A DNA stretch of 64,000 nucleotides, taken from positions 1-64,000 of the forward strand of contig JBCCIP010000028.1 of NCBI GenBank assembly GCA_039111475.1. The letters run 5' to 3'. This document shows, in pieces, positions 9,211-17,692 of this stretch. The stretch's first letter is position 1. Each line of letters starts with the position of its first letter. The DNA is from JAUIET01 sp039111475. GTDB lineage: Bacteria; Pseudomonadota; Gammaproteobacteria; Pseudomonadales; JAUIET01. The position numbers and the translations under genes are program-made. The notes under the pieces were generated by a model. The model was given only the letters and a program-made list of their open reading frames with translations, did no database searches and was not told where the DNA came from.

Positions 9211-10680
9211 GTGAGTGAACAGCAACGAACCCCCTCTGTGCTGATCGTAGGTGCTGGTATGACGGGTCTGTGCGTTGCGATTAAACTGCTCAAAGCGGGC
9301 ATCAGAGATATCACTATTGTCGAAAAAGGCGGTAAGGTAGGCGGCACCTGGCGCGAAAACACCTACCCGGGCGTGGCTTGTGATGTTCCTTCGCATGCCT
9401 ACACATACTCTTTTGCGCCGAATCCTGACTGGAGTGACTTTATAGCGCACGGCAATGAGATCCAGCGCTACTTTCATAAGGTATTCAGCGACTTTTCTCT
9501 GGGCGATTACACCCATTTCAATGAAACCATAGTCAGTGCCGAGTTCAGCGATGAGCAATGGCATGCCGAGAGTGATGTTGGCAATCGCTGGTGTGTGGAT
9601 ATATTGTTTGCAGCAACCGGTATATTGCACCATCCATTTGTACCAAAGTTTGCAGGGCACGATTCGTTTGCCGGGGTTCAATTTCATTCGGCGCGCTGGA
9701 ACCACAGTATTAATCTGGAAAGCAAACGGATTGCTGTGATTGGTACCGGCTCAAGTGCTACCCAGCTTATTCCCAAGTTAATCGATTTACCAGGTGCGCA
9801 AGTCAACGTCTTTCAGCGCACAGCGCAGTGGATAGTCAAATTGGAAAGTTCCGCGTACAGCGAAAAGCAGAAAGCGAAATTTCGGCAATCACCGAAGAAG
9901 ATTCACATTCTAAAGACCAGCATACTGTGGGTTTACGACAAAGCCACCACGGCACTGACCAGCCAGAGCAGAGTACACAAATTGCTGCGAAGGCTGATGG
10001 CTTGGAATGCGCGACGTTTCCTCAATCGTTCAGTCAAAGACACACAATTGCGCGCCAGGTTAACACCCGACTATGAGATAGGCTGTAAGCGCGTTGTAAT
10101 GAATGGTGAATTCTATGACGCTATTCAACGTGATAACGCCGTACTTGTTACCGAAGCAATTGATTCTATCGAGTCAGGTGGAATTCGCACCAAAAGCGGC
10201 CACCTGCATGAAGTAGACGTTATCGTATATGCGACCGGCTTTGACCCGGTTGCCTTTATGCGCCCAATGAAATTTACCGGTATGTATGGAATAGATATCA
10301 ACGCCGTCTGGCGCGACAAGGTTCAAGCGTATCGCTCAGTATGTTTGCCAGGATTCCCAAACTTTTTTCTGATGTTAGGGCCTAATTCGCCAATAGGAAA
10401 CTATTCAGTGATCGAAATTAGTGAGGCACAGACAGACTACGCCATGCAATTGATTGAGCTTTGGCGCAGTAAAAAGCTAAGCCGAATCGAGACAACGCCA
10501 GAGGCACAAGCACGTTGGAATGCCGAGCTTAAGGTAAGACTTGGCCAATCAGTGTGGTCTAGCGGTGGCTGCAACAGTTGGTATCTAGACAAAGACGGTG
10601 ATCCCATCACCTGGCCAGGAAGTTGGCGGCAGTTTCTGGAATCGATTGCAAGCCCAGATCTTGGGGACTTCGTTGGGTGA
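9211..10680 (+). CDS. Flavin-dependent Baeyer-Villiger-type monooxygenase
   Basis: An FAD/NADPH monooxygenase of 489 aa. The N-terminal FAD dinucleotide motif is VGAGMTG, followed by GGTWRENTYPGVACD as in class B enzymes. The Baeyer-Villiger fingerprint FxGxxxHxxxW is fully matched by FAGVQFHSARW. A second Rossmann motif, GTGSSATQ, binds NADPH. The expected activity is conversion of a ketone to an ester or lactone, or N/S-oxygenation. The start is GTG 9211, with GAAGGG upstream inside the GNAT gene end. It is the middle gene of a three-gene operon with the thiolase-like gene, divergent from the P450, which suggests stepwise oxidation of a cyclic or long-chain substrate. Confidence 0.92.
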   Translation: MSEQQRTPSVLIVGAGMTGLCVAIKLLKAGIRDITIVEKGGKVGGTWRENTYPGVACDVPSHAYTYSFAPNPDWSDFIAHGNEIQRYFHKVFSDFSLGDYTHFNETIVSAEFSDEQWHAESDVGNRWCVDILFAATGILHHPFVPKFAGHDSFAGVQFHSARWNHSINLESKRIAVIGTGSSATQLIPKLIDLPGAQVNVFQRTAQWIVKLESSAYSEKQKAKFRQSPKKIHILKTSILWVYDKATTALTSQSRVHKLLRRLMAWNARRFLNRSVKDTQLRARLTPDYEIGCKRVVMNGEFYDAIQRDNAVLVTEAIDSIESGGIRTKSGHLHEVDVIVYATGFDPVAFMRPMKFTGMYGIDINAVWRDKVQAYRSVCLPGFPNFFLMLGPNSPIGNYSVIEISEAQTDYAMQLIELWRSKKLSRIETTPEAQARWNAELKVRLGQSVWSSGGCNSWYLDKDGDPITWPGSWRQFLESIASPDLGDFVG

Positions 10681-10685
10681 AAGGT

Positions 10686-12176
10686 ATGATTAACAGCGAA
10701 GACAACACGCCGGTGATTGTAGGCCTTGGTTTCGAAATGAACCGCGCCGACCAGGCCAGGGATTGTCCTGAGCCATTGGAATTAATGTTGTTGGCCATTA
10801 AAGACGCTGTGAAAGACTGCGGTAACAGCGAAGCTGGCTCGCAATTGGAATCCATCGCTGTCCAGCAAGGCATGTGGGAGTACAGTAATCCGGCGGCCTA
10901 TCTAGCATCAGAACTGAATTGTGAAAGAGCGCTGACGGAACTCTCGGATTTAGGCATTTTACAGCTCACCCCGTTTTTTGAGTTATGCAATCGCATCAGC
11001 CTAGGGCAGCAGAACATTGGAGTACACGTTGGAGGTGAGGCCAAGTACCGCGAATTACGTGCACGCATAAACGGCGAAGAAGTGTCGAACAGCTCACTAC
11101 CGCACGATACACCAGCGCCAGATACGCACTACCGATCTGAAGATCCATTCGCGTCTGATGTTGAGGCGGCAGCTCAGATATTTATGCCTGTGGATATGTT
11201 TGCAGTGATTGAATCGGCGTTGCGCAAGCGATCAGGGCTTGGGGTTGAAGAGCATCGAGATCATCTTGCAGACATGTACGCCGGTTTCAGTAAAATTGCA
11301 GCGAGCAATGAACATGCTTGGCACCGCGAGCCACTCCAGGCCGGCAGCATCCGAAACGCCGAAGGCAAAAACAGTATGCTGGCGTTTCCATACACCAAGA
11401 AGCACAACACGCAATGGAACGTGAACCAGGCGGTTGCGATTATTGTTTGCTCGGTAGCTAAAGCTAGGCAATTAGGTATTGATGAGAGACAATGGGTGTA
11501 CCCATTATCTGCAGCGCGCTCAAACCACGTAGTGTGTCTTGCTCAACAGGCCAGTCTGTGCAGTCACGAAGGCACGCGGCGAATTGGAGAGCAGGCATTC
11601 TCACTCGCACAACTCTCGCCTGCCGATGTGGATATGGCTGAGTTGTACAGTTGTTTTCCAGCCGCGGTTCAATCATTTGCGCTCGATTTTGATCTGCCGG
11701 AAAGCTGTCCTTTGTCTGTAAGCGGTTCTATGGCATTTGCTGGTGGACCTTACAATCACTCAGCACTGGATGGCGTGGCCAGAATGACAGAGGTGCTGCG
11801 CGAGCAGCAACAGCACAACGTTGGCCTAGTGTCTAACTTAAGTGGCGTGTTCGGAAAAACCGGTGTTATCTTGCTTTCCAATGTGCCTGGCAAATCACCT
11901 TATGGTTTCTGTGATGTCAGTGCGCAAGTGGCTGCAGTGGATCACCCGCTGACTACCAATTTGCAGTATCAAGGCGAGGCAGAGATTATTGGTTATACCG
12001 TGTCATTCCACAAAGACCAGCCAATCAGAGCACTGATGTATTGCGATCTACCTAATCACCAACGTACCGTCGTGCAATCCACTGATGTCGAACTAATGCA
12101 AAGCATGATGGAAGAGGAGTGGGTTGGGCGCGGCATTCGAATCAATCCCGATCATACTGTGTCAAGACTGAGTTGA
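10686..12176 (+). CDS. Thiolase-superfamily (acetyl-CoA acetyltransferase-like) protein, active-site Cys not evident
   Basis: A protein of about 496 aa related to the SCPx/actinobacterial 'acetyl-CoA acetyltransferase' branch. Recognisable parts are DMAELYSCFPAAVQ, VSGSMAFAGGPYNHSALDG (where classic thiolases have GHP) and HNVGLVSNLSGVFGK, with a C-terminal beta-rich OB-like domain. The canonical thiolase catalytic Cys region is replaced by an LGILQLTP segment, so classical Claisen chemistry is doubtful. The start is ATG 10686, with AAGG just upstream and 5 bp after the monooxygenase stop. It closes the operon and is convergent with the LysR gene. Confidence 0.8.
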   Translation: MINSEDNTPVIVGLGFEMNRADQARDCPEPLELMLLAIKDAVKDCGNSEAGSQLESIAVQQGMWEYSNPAAYLASELNCERALTELSDLGILQLTPFFELCNRISLGQQNIGVHVGGEAKYRELRARINGEEVSNSSLPHDTPAPDTHYRSEDPFASDVEAAAQIFMPVDMFAVIESALRKRSGLGVEEHRDHLADMYAGFSKIAASNEHAWHREPLQAGSIRNAEGKNSMLAFPYTKKHNTQWNVNQAVAIIVCSVAKARQLGIDERQWVYPLSAARSNHVVCLAQQASLCSHEGTRRIGEQAFSLAQLSPADVDMAELYSCFPAAVQSFALDFDLPESCPLSVSGSMAFAGGPYNHSALDGVARMTEVLREQQQHNVGLVSNLSGVFGKTGVILLSNVPGKSPYGFCDVSAQVAAVDHPLTTNLQYQGEAEIIGYTVSFHKDQPIRALMYCDLPNHQRTVVQSTDVELMQSMMEEEWVGRGIRINPDHTVSRLS

Positions 12177-12177
12177 A

Positions 12178-13086
12178 TCACGCAGTTTCCTTACTCGTCG
12201 CTTGACGACAGCTCGCTAGCCATTCATTGATTGCCTCACCGCGTTGTCGTTGCTTGTGCAACGCAAAGTAGAAATGACGGCGCATGTCTCTGTGCGGCAC
12301 TGGAAGCACGCAAATATCGCCTCTGGCCAGCGCTGGAGCAAGACTAACCGCCGACAAGCAACCCAGACCCAGATTCGATTCGACGGCTCGCTTAATCGCC
12401 TCTGTGTGCTCAAGCTGCATAAACACCTTTAGATCGGGCAGCAAGCCTCCCATTGCGCGATCGAAAGTTTGTCGCGTGCCTGAGCCAGGTTCTCTGAGTA
12501 TCCAGGTAGCTGCCAGCAAGTCTTCGTCTGTTAGGCTGCTTTTGCCAGCGAGCGGGTGGCTGGGCGCGGCGAACACCAGCAACTCATCATCCTGCCAGCG
12601 AATGCACTCTAGGTATTTGTTCTGCACCTCACCTTCGATCAAACCAACGTCCAGCTCAAAATTGAGAATACCTCGCGCAATTTGTTCGGTATTGGCCACA
12701 TGCAGCCGCACATCAGCCGTAGGTAAGCGCTGAAGATGGTCAGCAACAATGTCTACCGCCAGATAATTACCAATGGTCAGCGAGGCACCCACTGACAAGC
12801 GTGTATGCGTAGGTTGACCGCTCAATTCCATGTCGAATTGCTCCGCTGCATCCAACACGCCCTGCGCGCTGGCTCGCAAAGCGCGGCCAGTGTCGCTTAG
12901 CTGCAATCGCTTACCTATTCGGTCGAAGAGCTTTACCCCATAGCGACCTTCCAGATCCTTTAACGCATTGCTGGCAGCTGACTGCGACATGGCCAGTTGC
13001 TCTGCAGCCTGACTGATGTTTTCCGTGCGTGCGGTTCTGAGAAATACGTCCAGTTGGCGAATCGAAAATTTGATGAGGTACCTCAA
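12178..13086 (-). CDS. LysR-family regulator, FinR-like
   Basis: A LysR-type regulator of 302 aa with an N-terminal winged helix-turn-helix (QLDVFLRTA, AEQLAMSQSAASNALKDLE) and a periplasmic-binding-like effector domain (VGASLTIGNYLA, WILREPGSGTRQTFDRAM, HTEAIKRAVESNLGLGC). These effector-domain strings closely match what I know of Pseudomonas FinR and E. coli YeiE. It is divergent from fpr, the same arrangement as FinR/fprA, where FinR activates the reductase under oxidative stress. The apparent start is TTG 13086; it is weak and could be revised. I infer regulation of fpr from the shared 110-bp promoter region. Confidence 0.88.
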   Translation of the reverse strand: MRYLIKFSIRQLDVFLRTARTENISQAAEQLAMSQSAASNALKDLEGRYGVKLFDRIGKRLQLSDTGRALRASAQGVLDAAEQFDMELSGQPTHTRLSVGASLTIGNYLAVDIVADHLQRLPTADVRLHVANTEQIARGILNFELDVGLIEGEVQNKYLECIRWQDDELLVFAAPSHPLAGKSSLTDEDLLAATWILREPGSGTRQTFDRAMGGLLPDLKVFMQLEHTEAIKRAVESNLGLGCLSAVSLAPALARGDICVLPVPHRDMRRHFYFALHKQRQRGEAINEWLASCRQATSKETA

Positions 13087-13196
13087 GTCCCAGTTCTTGC
13101 GCCTGGATATATGAAAAACAGATTAAAATAATATCATAAACCCATTTTACACATATAGGGCTGCAATTTAGACTTAGGGTAATTAGTGGAGGGCTT
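13087..13196. promoter_or_regulatory. Divergent promoter region between FinR-like gene and fpr
   Basis: An AT-rich spacer that must hold both promoters and a LysR operator. An interrupted symmetric ATA...TAT stretch lies around 13110-13160. AGGAG-like GGAGGG at 13188-13193 serves fpr. Exact -35/-10 elements could not be assigned confidently. Confidence 0.5.
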
Positions 13197-13970
13197 ATGA
13201 GCGCATTACAAACCGAGCAAGTGACCGCAGTGCATCACTGGAACGATTCTTTGTTCAGCTTTCGAACTACGCGAGACCGGGGGTTTCGGTTTCGCAATGG
13301 CCATTTCACAATGCTGGGCTTGCCCGGTGACGGTAAGCCTGTGCTGAGGGCTTACAGTATTGCCAGCGCCAATCATGAGGATGGCCTTGAGTTTTTCAGC
13401 ATTAAAGTGCCGGATGGCCCACTAACATCAAGGCTGCAGCAGCTAAAAGTAGGCGATGAGGTATTGATCGGGCGTAAGTCCACCGGCTCGCTGATCACCG
13501 AAAATCTTAGACCTGGCAAACGCCTGCATCTGATTGGCACGGGTACCGGCCTGGCGCCTTTTCTTAGCATTGTTAAAGATCCGGAAATCTACGAGCAGTT
13601 CGACCAGGTAGTGCTTGCCCATGGTGTGCGTCAGGTGTCTGAATTAGCCTATGCAAACTATTTGCAGCAGGAATTGCCGAATGATGAATATTTGGGTGAG
13701 CTAGTAAGAAAAAAGCTTATTTACTATCCAACGGTCACCAGAGAACCATACAAAAATAAGGGTCGCTTAACTGAATTACTAAGCAGTGGTCGATTGTTTG
13801 AAGATGCAGGTTTACCGCAGCCAGAGATAGAAAACGACCGTTTCATGCTGTGCGGCAGCCCAGCGATGTTAAAAGAGTTTTCAGGCTTGCTTGAACAACG
13901 AGGCTTCACCGAGACCCGTAATGGGCATAGTGGCGAATTCGTTATTGAAAGGGCATTTGTAGAGAGCTAG
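13197..13970 (+). CDS. fpr: Ferredoxin/flavodoxin-NADP+ reductase
   Basis: A reductase of 257 aa that transfers electrons between NADPH and ferredoxin or flavodoxin through FAD. The FAD-binding motif is RAYSIAS, the NADP-binding glycine motif is GTGTGLAPF, and the C-terminal segment FMLCGSPAMLKEF is followed by the terminal VIERAFVE expected for the bacterial subclass I enzymes. Length matches E. coli Fpr. The start ATG 13197 has a strong GGAGGG at 13188-13193. It could supply electrons to the P450 or to fdxA, but neither is co-transcribed. Confidence 0.95.
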   Translation: MSALQTEQVTAVHHWNDSLFSFRTTRDRGFRFRNGHFTMLGLPGDGKPVLRAYSIASANHEDGLEFFSIKVPDGPLTSRLQQLKVGDEVLIGRKSTGSLITENLRPGKRLHLIGTGTGLAPFLSIVKDPEIYEQFDQVVLAHGVRQVSELAYANYLQQELPNDEYLGELVRKKLIYYPTVTREPYKNKGRLTELLSSGRLFEDAGLPQPEIENDRFMLCGSPAMLKEFSGLLEQRGFTETRNGHSGEFVIERAFVES

Positions 13971-14009
13971 GCCAATTGGACTGGCTCTCTTCCGGCAGCC
14001 AGGTCTGGT

Positions 14010-14438
14010 TTAACGTAAACCGGCGAGCTCGGCCGGAGTGAGCTTTAACGATGTGGCAACCATGTCAAAAAACTCGCACTCAGAGTCGCTCACGCGACCA
14101 TCGGCCTTAAACACATCGACCAGGGCACGAACAATCGCCTGGCGCTGATCAGCGTCTATTTTGGGGCCTACAGTGGCCAGATACTTCTCGATGGGTGCAG
14201 TTTCGTATAGCTCGGAAGACGCCGCAACGCGGATGTCTTTGGCACTGACATCGGCACCAAGAGTGGCGCACAATATATCCTGAACCTTGGAAACCTCACT
14301 TTCGTCGGTCACCAGATCGGCCCGTGTGGCACGCGCTAGCGTCATCACCAGCATTTCTTTGTACAGGTCTTCTTTTTCTTTGCTGTCTTCCAGCGTACCA
14401 AAAAACTGCTTTATCTTTGCAAGGCTGCCGATCGACAT
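14010..14438 (-). CDS. TerB-like protein
   Basis: An all-helical protein of 142 aa resembling the TerB/DjlA-N domain family: a helical repeat with KEDLYKEMLVMTLARA, followed by ALVDVFKADGRVSDSECEFF, where acidic residues bind metal in TerB relatives. ATG 14438 is preferred to the upstream TTG because GGGAG (14446-14450 on the minus strand) is well spaced. No other ter genes are nearby, so tellurite resistance is not implied. It is convergent with fpr. Confidence 0.75.
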   Translation of the reverse strand: MSIGSLAKIKQFFGTLEDSKEKEDLYKEMLVMTLARATRADLVTDESEVSKVQDILCATLGADVSAKDIRVAASSELYETAPIEKYLATVGPKIDADQRQAIVRALVDVFKADGRVSDSECEFFDMVATSLKLTPAELAGLR

Positions 14439-14519
14439 AGGTATAGCTCCCAATGCGTGTGTTAAGGTTTTTTATTCACCGCCAATGGATTGGAGTATAC
14501 GCCCTGCGCCCTGTACCGT

Positions 14520-15773
14520 TCAAGCAGCCTGCATTTTTATAGTACTTATTTCTGGGCCTATGCGCGCAGCCAGCGTTCGCATGAGAGCTTCGTCAAAACC
14601 AAACAATCTGGCTGCATTTTCACCCATAATTTGATGGATCTCGGCCCCAGGCACGTCGGCGAAGGTGTCACGTAAGGAGTCCATGGTATGAGGCCAAGTG
14701 CCCTCCATGTGGGGGTAATCCGATCCCCACATTAGCTTATCCAAGCCAATATCGTATCGATAACCCACTTCATGCCGTGGCAGAAATGACGCTCCAATGT
14801 GGCAATTCTGTTGGAAATATTCCATGGGCGACCTGCTGATGCCTTTCTTCCAGTGCGCAAACAGGGGATTATCGGCCTTGAAATTCAATACCCGTATCAT
14901 CTCTAAAATCCAAGCACAGCCCGTTTCAGTGAAGACCAGCTTCAAATTCGGGTGGCGTTCAAACGCGCCAGACCAAAGCAGCGCTTTGAACGGCCGCTGC
15001 GCCCACATATCTACTTCAGAGATGTACATAGCCGTTGCACTCTCGACGTCACCGTAATCGGGTGACCAGCCAGAATGCGTATGAATCGGCATATCAAGCT
15101 GTTCGCAAATGTCCCAAATGGGCTCATATCTTGGGTGGTGGTAAAACGGATGCCGCCCTGTGCTGGTGGGCAGCAACACACCTCCAAACAGCTTGGCCTG
15201 CTTTGCCCATTTAATTTCCTCAACGGTCACATCAATGTTATCCACATTGATCAGCGCCACGCCGGCATGGCGACCTGGGTTTTTACTGCATAAGTCTGCC
15301 AGCCAGCGGTTATAGGCTTGTACCCCGGCCAGGTTCTGCTGTTCAGAAATTTCGTTTCTGTATTGCATCAGGCCAGCCCCAAACGGCGCCATTTGAGGAA
15401 ATACCACTTCACCGGCTACGCCGTCATCATCCAGCTCCTGAATGCGAACCTTGGGATCGTATTCGCCTTGTCGAGGTGCGAAAGGATTGGTTTCGTCATT
15501 GAGCATATCCAGAAACTGAGCGTCATTCATGCTGGCGAGCTGACGCATGTTGCCTGCGTCGTATCTACCTATACCAGCGTCGCCAGATTCTGCTTTGAAT
15601 TCATCAACCATTTCCTGGTCGAAAAATGTCCCTGCGCGTACGACCATTTCCTTGGCGTATTGAGCCCACCAATGGTCCGCTTGATTGCGATACTTTTCAG
15701 GCAGGTAGTCGTTGTAAATATGGGGTAATGCACCGGCGTGGCAGTCGGAACTGATGATCATTACCTTGGACAT
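14520..15773 (-). CDS. Amidohydrolase-2 family metal-dependent hydrolase/decarboxylase
   Basis: A TIM-barrel metal-dependent hydrolase of 417 aa. It opens with IISSDCHAG (the position of the DxHxH-like metal motif), has IHTHSGW in the middle of the barrel, and ends with the hallmark KLMWGSDYPHMEGTWPHT containing the metal Asp. Relatives include ACMSD/LigW-type decarboxylases and uncharacterised enzymes in steroid or aromatic degradation. The specific substrate is unknown. It is the last gene in the minus-strand run after pnt, but a 250-bp gap with a strong inverted repeat separates it from pntB, so it is probably transcribed separately. Confidence 0.87.
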   Translation of the reverse strand: MSKVMIISSDCHAGALPHIYNDYLPEKYRNQADHWWAQYAKEMVVRAGTFFDQEMVDEFKAESGDAGIGRYDAGNMRQLASMNDAQFLDMLNDETNPFAPRQGEYDPKVRIQELDDDGVAGEVVFPQMAPFGAGLMQYRNEISEQQNLAGVQAYNRWLADLCSKNPGRHAGVALINVDNIDVTVEEIKWAKQAKLFGGVLLPTSTGRHPFYHHPRYEPIWDICEQLDMPIHTHSGWSPDYGDVESATAMYISEVDMWAQRPFKALLWSGAFERHPNLKLVFTETGCAWILEMIRVLNFKADNPLFAHWKKGISRSPMEYFQQNCHIGASFLPRHEVGYRYDIGLDKLMWGSDYPHMEGTWPHTMDSLRDTFADVPGAEIHQIMGENAARLFGFDEALMRTLAARIGPEISTIKMQAA

Positions 15774-15885
15774 TGGGCACCTTAACTCGTGTTGAAAACG
15801 GTGCTTAAGCTAATGCAGATACGGGTCTCTATCCAGTGACGGAATGTTTAGAGCCTGCTTGGTGCGAACCCACTGCTAAGGTACA

Positions 15886-15985
15886 GGAACGATTGCCCAC
15901 GTGCAGGACCGTTGAAAAGAGGGACCTTTTCAATGAGCCCCCATGGATGGGTTTACGGCGTGTCCTGCACGTGGGCAATCGTTCC
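15886..15985. repeat. Dispersed palindromic element, copy 1 (24-bp terminal inverted repeats)
   Basis: Perfect 24-bp inverted repeats (15886-15909 and 15962-15985) flank a 52-bp core. Inside lies a hairpin, TTGAAAAG / CTTTTCAA (15912-15919 and 15926-15933), and a 25-bp block (15936-15960) that recurs, reverse-complemented and identical, at 41076-41100. It lies between pntB and the amidohydrolase and could terminate pnt transcription, although no T-tract is present. Confidence 0.85.
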
Positions 15986-16019
15986 AATGCCGCAGTGCTA
16001 ATTTTTGGCTTCGGTTGTT

Positions 16020-17387
16020 TTAACCTTTGAATTCGGCAACCAATCCTGTAATCGACGCCTTTGCATCACCAAACAGCATACGAGTGTTTTCGCCAAAGAA
16101 CAGCGGGTTATCAACACCCGAGAAGCCAGCAGCCATACCGCGCTTCAAGACAAATACAGTGCGCGCACGAGGCACTTCGATCACGGGCATGCCGTAAATC
16201 GGACTTGTGTCGTCTTCGTTCGCAGCCGGGTTCACAACGTCGTTAGCGCCAATCACAATCGCCACATCAACAAAGTCCATCTTCGGATTCGCTTCGTCCA
16301 TTTCGATCAATTGATCGTAAGGAACGTTGGCTTCAGCCAGCAGAACATTCATGTGGCCAGGCATACGGCCCGCCACAGGGTGAATTGCGAAGCTGACTTC
16401 TGCACCATTTTCTTCCAGACATTCTGTCAGTTCGCGAACCGCGTGCTGTGCTTGCGCTACCGCCATGCCGTAGCCAGGCACGAACATTACGTTGCTAGCC
16501 GCTTCAAGAATCAAGTAGGCGTCTTCCACAACGATAGGCTTCACTTCGCCTTCGGTGGTTTTCGTAGAGTGCTTGACGGCACCAAAACCAGAGAACAACA
16601 CGTTCGCCAGAGAGCGGTTCATTGCCTTACACATTATGTTGGTCAGGATAATGCCTGCAGAACCTACCAATGACCCTGCAACGATCAGTAGATTGTTGTC
16701 AATGGCGAAACCGGCGGCACAAGCGGCCAATCCGGAGTAGCTGTTCAGCAGTGAAATAACCACTGGCATATCGGCGCCACCGATAGGGATAACAGCCATC
16801 ACGCCAAATACAAAGGCAAGAATGATCAGCAGCCAGAGCGTGCTTGACGTAGCGCTTGGGTCTTGTACAAAAAAGTAACCTAGCAATACGATGGCGCCAA
16901 TGATGGCCGCGTTTACCGCGCGCTGTGCGTCGAATACGATGGGCTTGCCATCCATTTTTTCGCTCAGCTTCGCGTAGGCAATCAAGCTGCCAGTGAAGGT
17001 GACACCGCCAATGATGATGGATAGAACTACGGTGAACGCAGTGAAGCTGTCTACGCCACCACCAAACAAGGCGACCCAGCCAACCAGCAAACTGGCGATA
17101 CCTCCCGTGCCGTTGAACAGCGCTACCATTTCGGGCATGGCGGTCATTTCAATTTTTTGCGCCGCGTAGGCGCCGATACCGCCGCCGATTAATACACAAA
17201 TGATGATGGTGCTGTAGCTCAGGATGCCGGTACTGAACAAGGTAACGAATACGGCAATCGCCATACCTACTGCCGAAAGCAAGTTACCTTGTCTAGCCGT
17301 ATCCGGTGAGCCCAGCTGTTTTAAGCCAAAAATAAATAAAATTGCCGACACGATGTACGACATATTAATGAACATTTCAGTAGTCAT
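16020..17387 (-). CDS. pntB: NAD(P) transhydrogenase subunit beta
   Basis: A 455-aa membrane subunit of the proton-translocating transhydrogenase, which drives NADPH formation from NADH with the proton gradient. The N-terminal two thirds hold multiple hydrophobic helices (for example YIVSAILFIFGLKQLG and FTGSLIAYAKL). The C-terminal NADP(H)-binding dIII domain is visible from VPGYGMAVAQAQ through HPVAGRMPGHMNVLL, IGANDVVNP and KRGMAAGFSGVDNPLF. It overlaps pntAB by 4 bp (ATGA type), so translation is coupled. Gene order pntAA-pntAB-pntB is the three-gene form. Confidence 0.97.
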   Translation of the reverse strand: MTTEMFINMSYIVSAILFIFGLKQLGSPDTARQGNLLSAVGMAIAVFVTLFSTGILSYSTIIICVLIGGGIGAYAAQKIEMTAMPEMVALFNGTGGIASLLVGWVALFGGGVDSFTAFTVVLSIIIGGVTFTGSLIAYAKLSEKMDGKPIVFDAQRAVNAAIIGAIVLLGYFFVQDPSATSSTLWLLIILAFVFGVMAVIPIGGADMPVVISLLNSYSGLAACAAGFAIDNNLLIVAGSLVGSAGIILTNIMCKAMNRSLANVLFSGFGAVKHSTKTTEGEVKPIVVEDAYLILEAASNVMFVPGYGMAVAQAQHAVRELTECLEENGAEVSFAIHPVAGRMPGHMNVLLAEANVPYDQLIEMDEANPKMDFVDVAIVIGANDVVNPAANEDDTSPIYGMPVIEVPRARTVFVLKRGMAAGFSGVDNPLFFGENTRMLFGDAKASITGLVAEFKG

Positions 17388-17680
17388 TTGGCGGCTCCTG
17401 TCGTGTCTTTCTTCTTGAACATAGACAGCATCCTGTTGGTAACCATGTAGCCACCCACCACGTTGACTGATGCGGCGATCACCGCAAGACCCGCCAACAA
17501 TTCCGCAAAACCGCCCATCTCCGCGCCGGCAGCCAATACGGCACCGACCAGTGTTATGCCTGAAATAGCGTTGGCGCCAGACATCAATGGTGTGTGCAGC
17601 GTGGCGGGTACTTTAGAGATCAGTTCAAAGCCGAGAAAAATCGACAGAACCAGAATAAATGTCAGGTATATGATTTCCAT
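17384..17680 (-). CDS. pntAB: NAD(P) transhydrogenase subunit alpha part 2
   Basis: A small 98-aa membrane protein with three to four hydrophobic helices (TFILVLSIFLGFELI, LVGAVLAAG, LAVIAASVNVVGGYMV), corresponding to the membrane dII portion fused to the C-terminus of E. coli PntA. HTPLMSGANAISG is the family signature. It lies 12 bp downstream of pntAA and overlaps pntB. Confidence 0.95.
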   Translation of the reverse strand: MEIIYLTFILVLSIFLGFELISKVPATLHTPLMSGANAISGITLVGAVLAAGAEMGGFAELLAGLAVIAASVNVVGGYMVTNRMLSMFKKKDTTGAAK

Positions 17681-17692
17681 CTGAGTGGTTCC

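Noticed and set aside
14010..14438. Tellurite-resistance operon
   Set aside because: Only a TerB-like gene is present; no terZ, A, C, D or E neighbours.
15886..15985. Insertion sequence remnant
   Set aside because: Terminal inverted repeats are perfect, but the interior of 52 bp has no coding capacity and no target duplication was seen.
16005..16673. Long plus-strand frame of 222 codons opposite pntB
   Set aside because: It is a shadow of pntB with His/Arg-rich composition and no recognisable domain.
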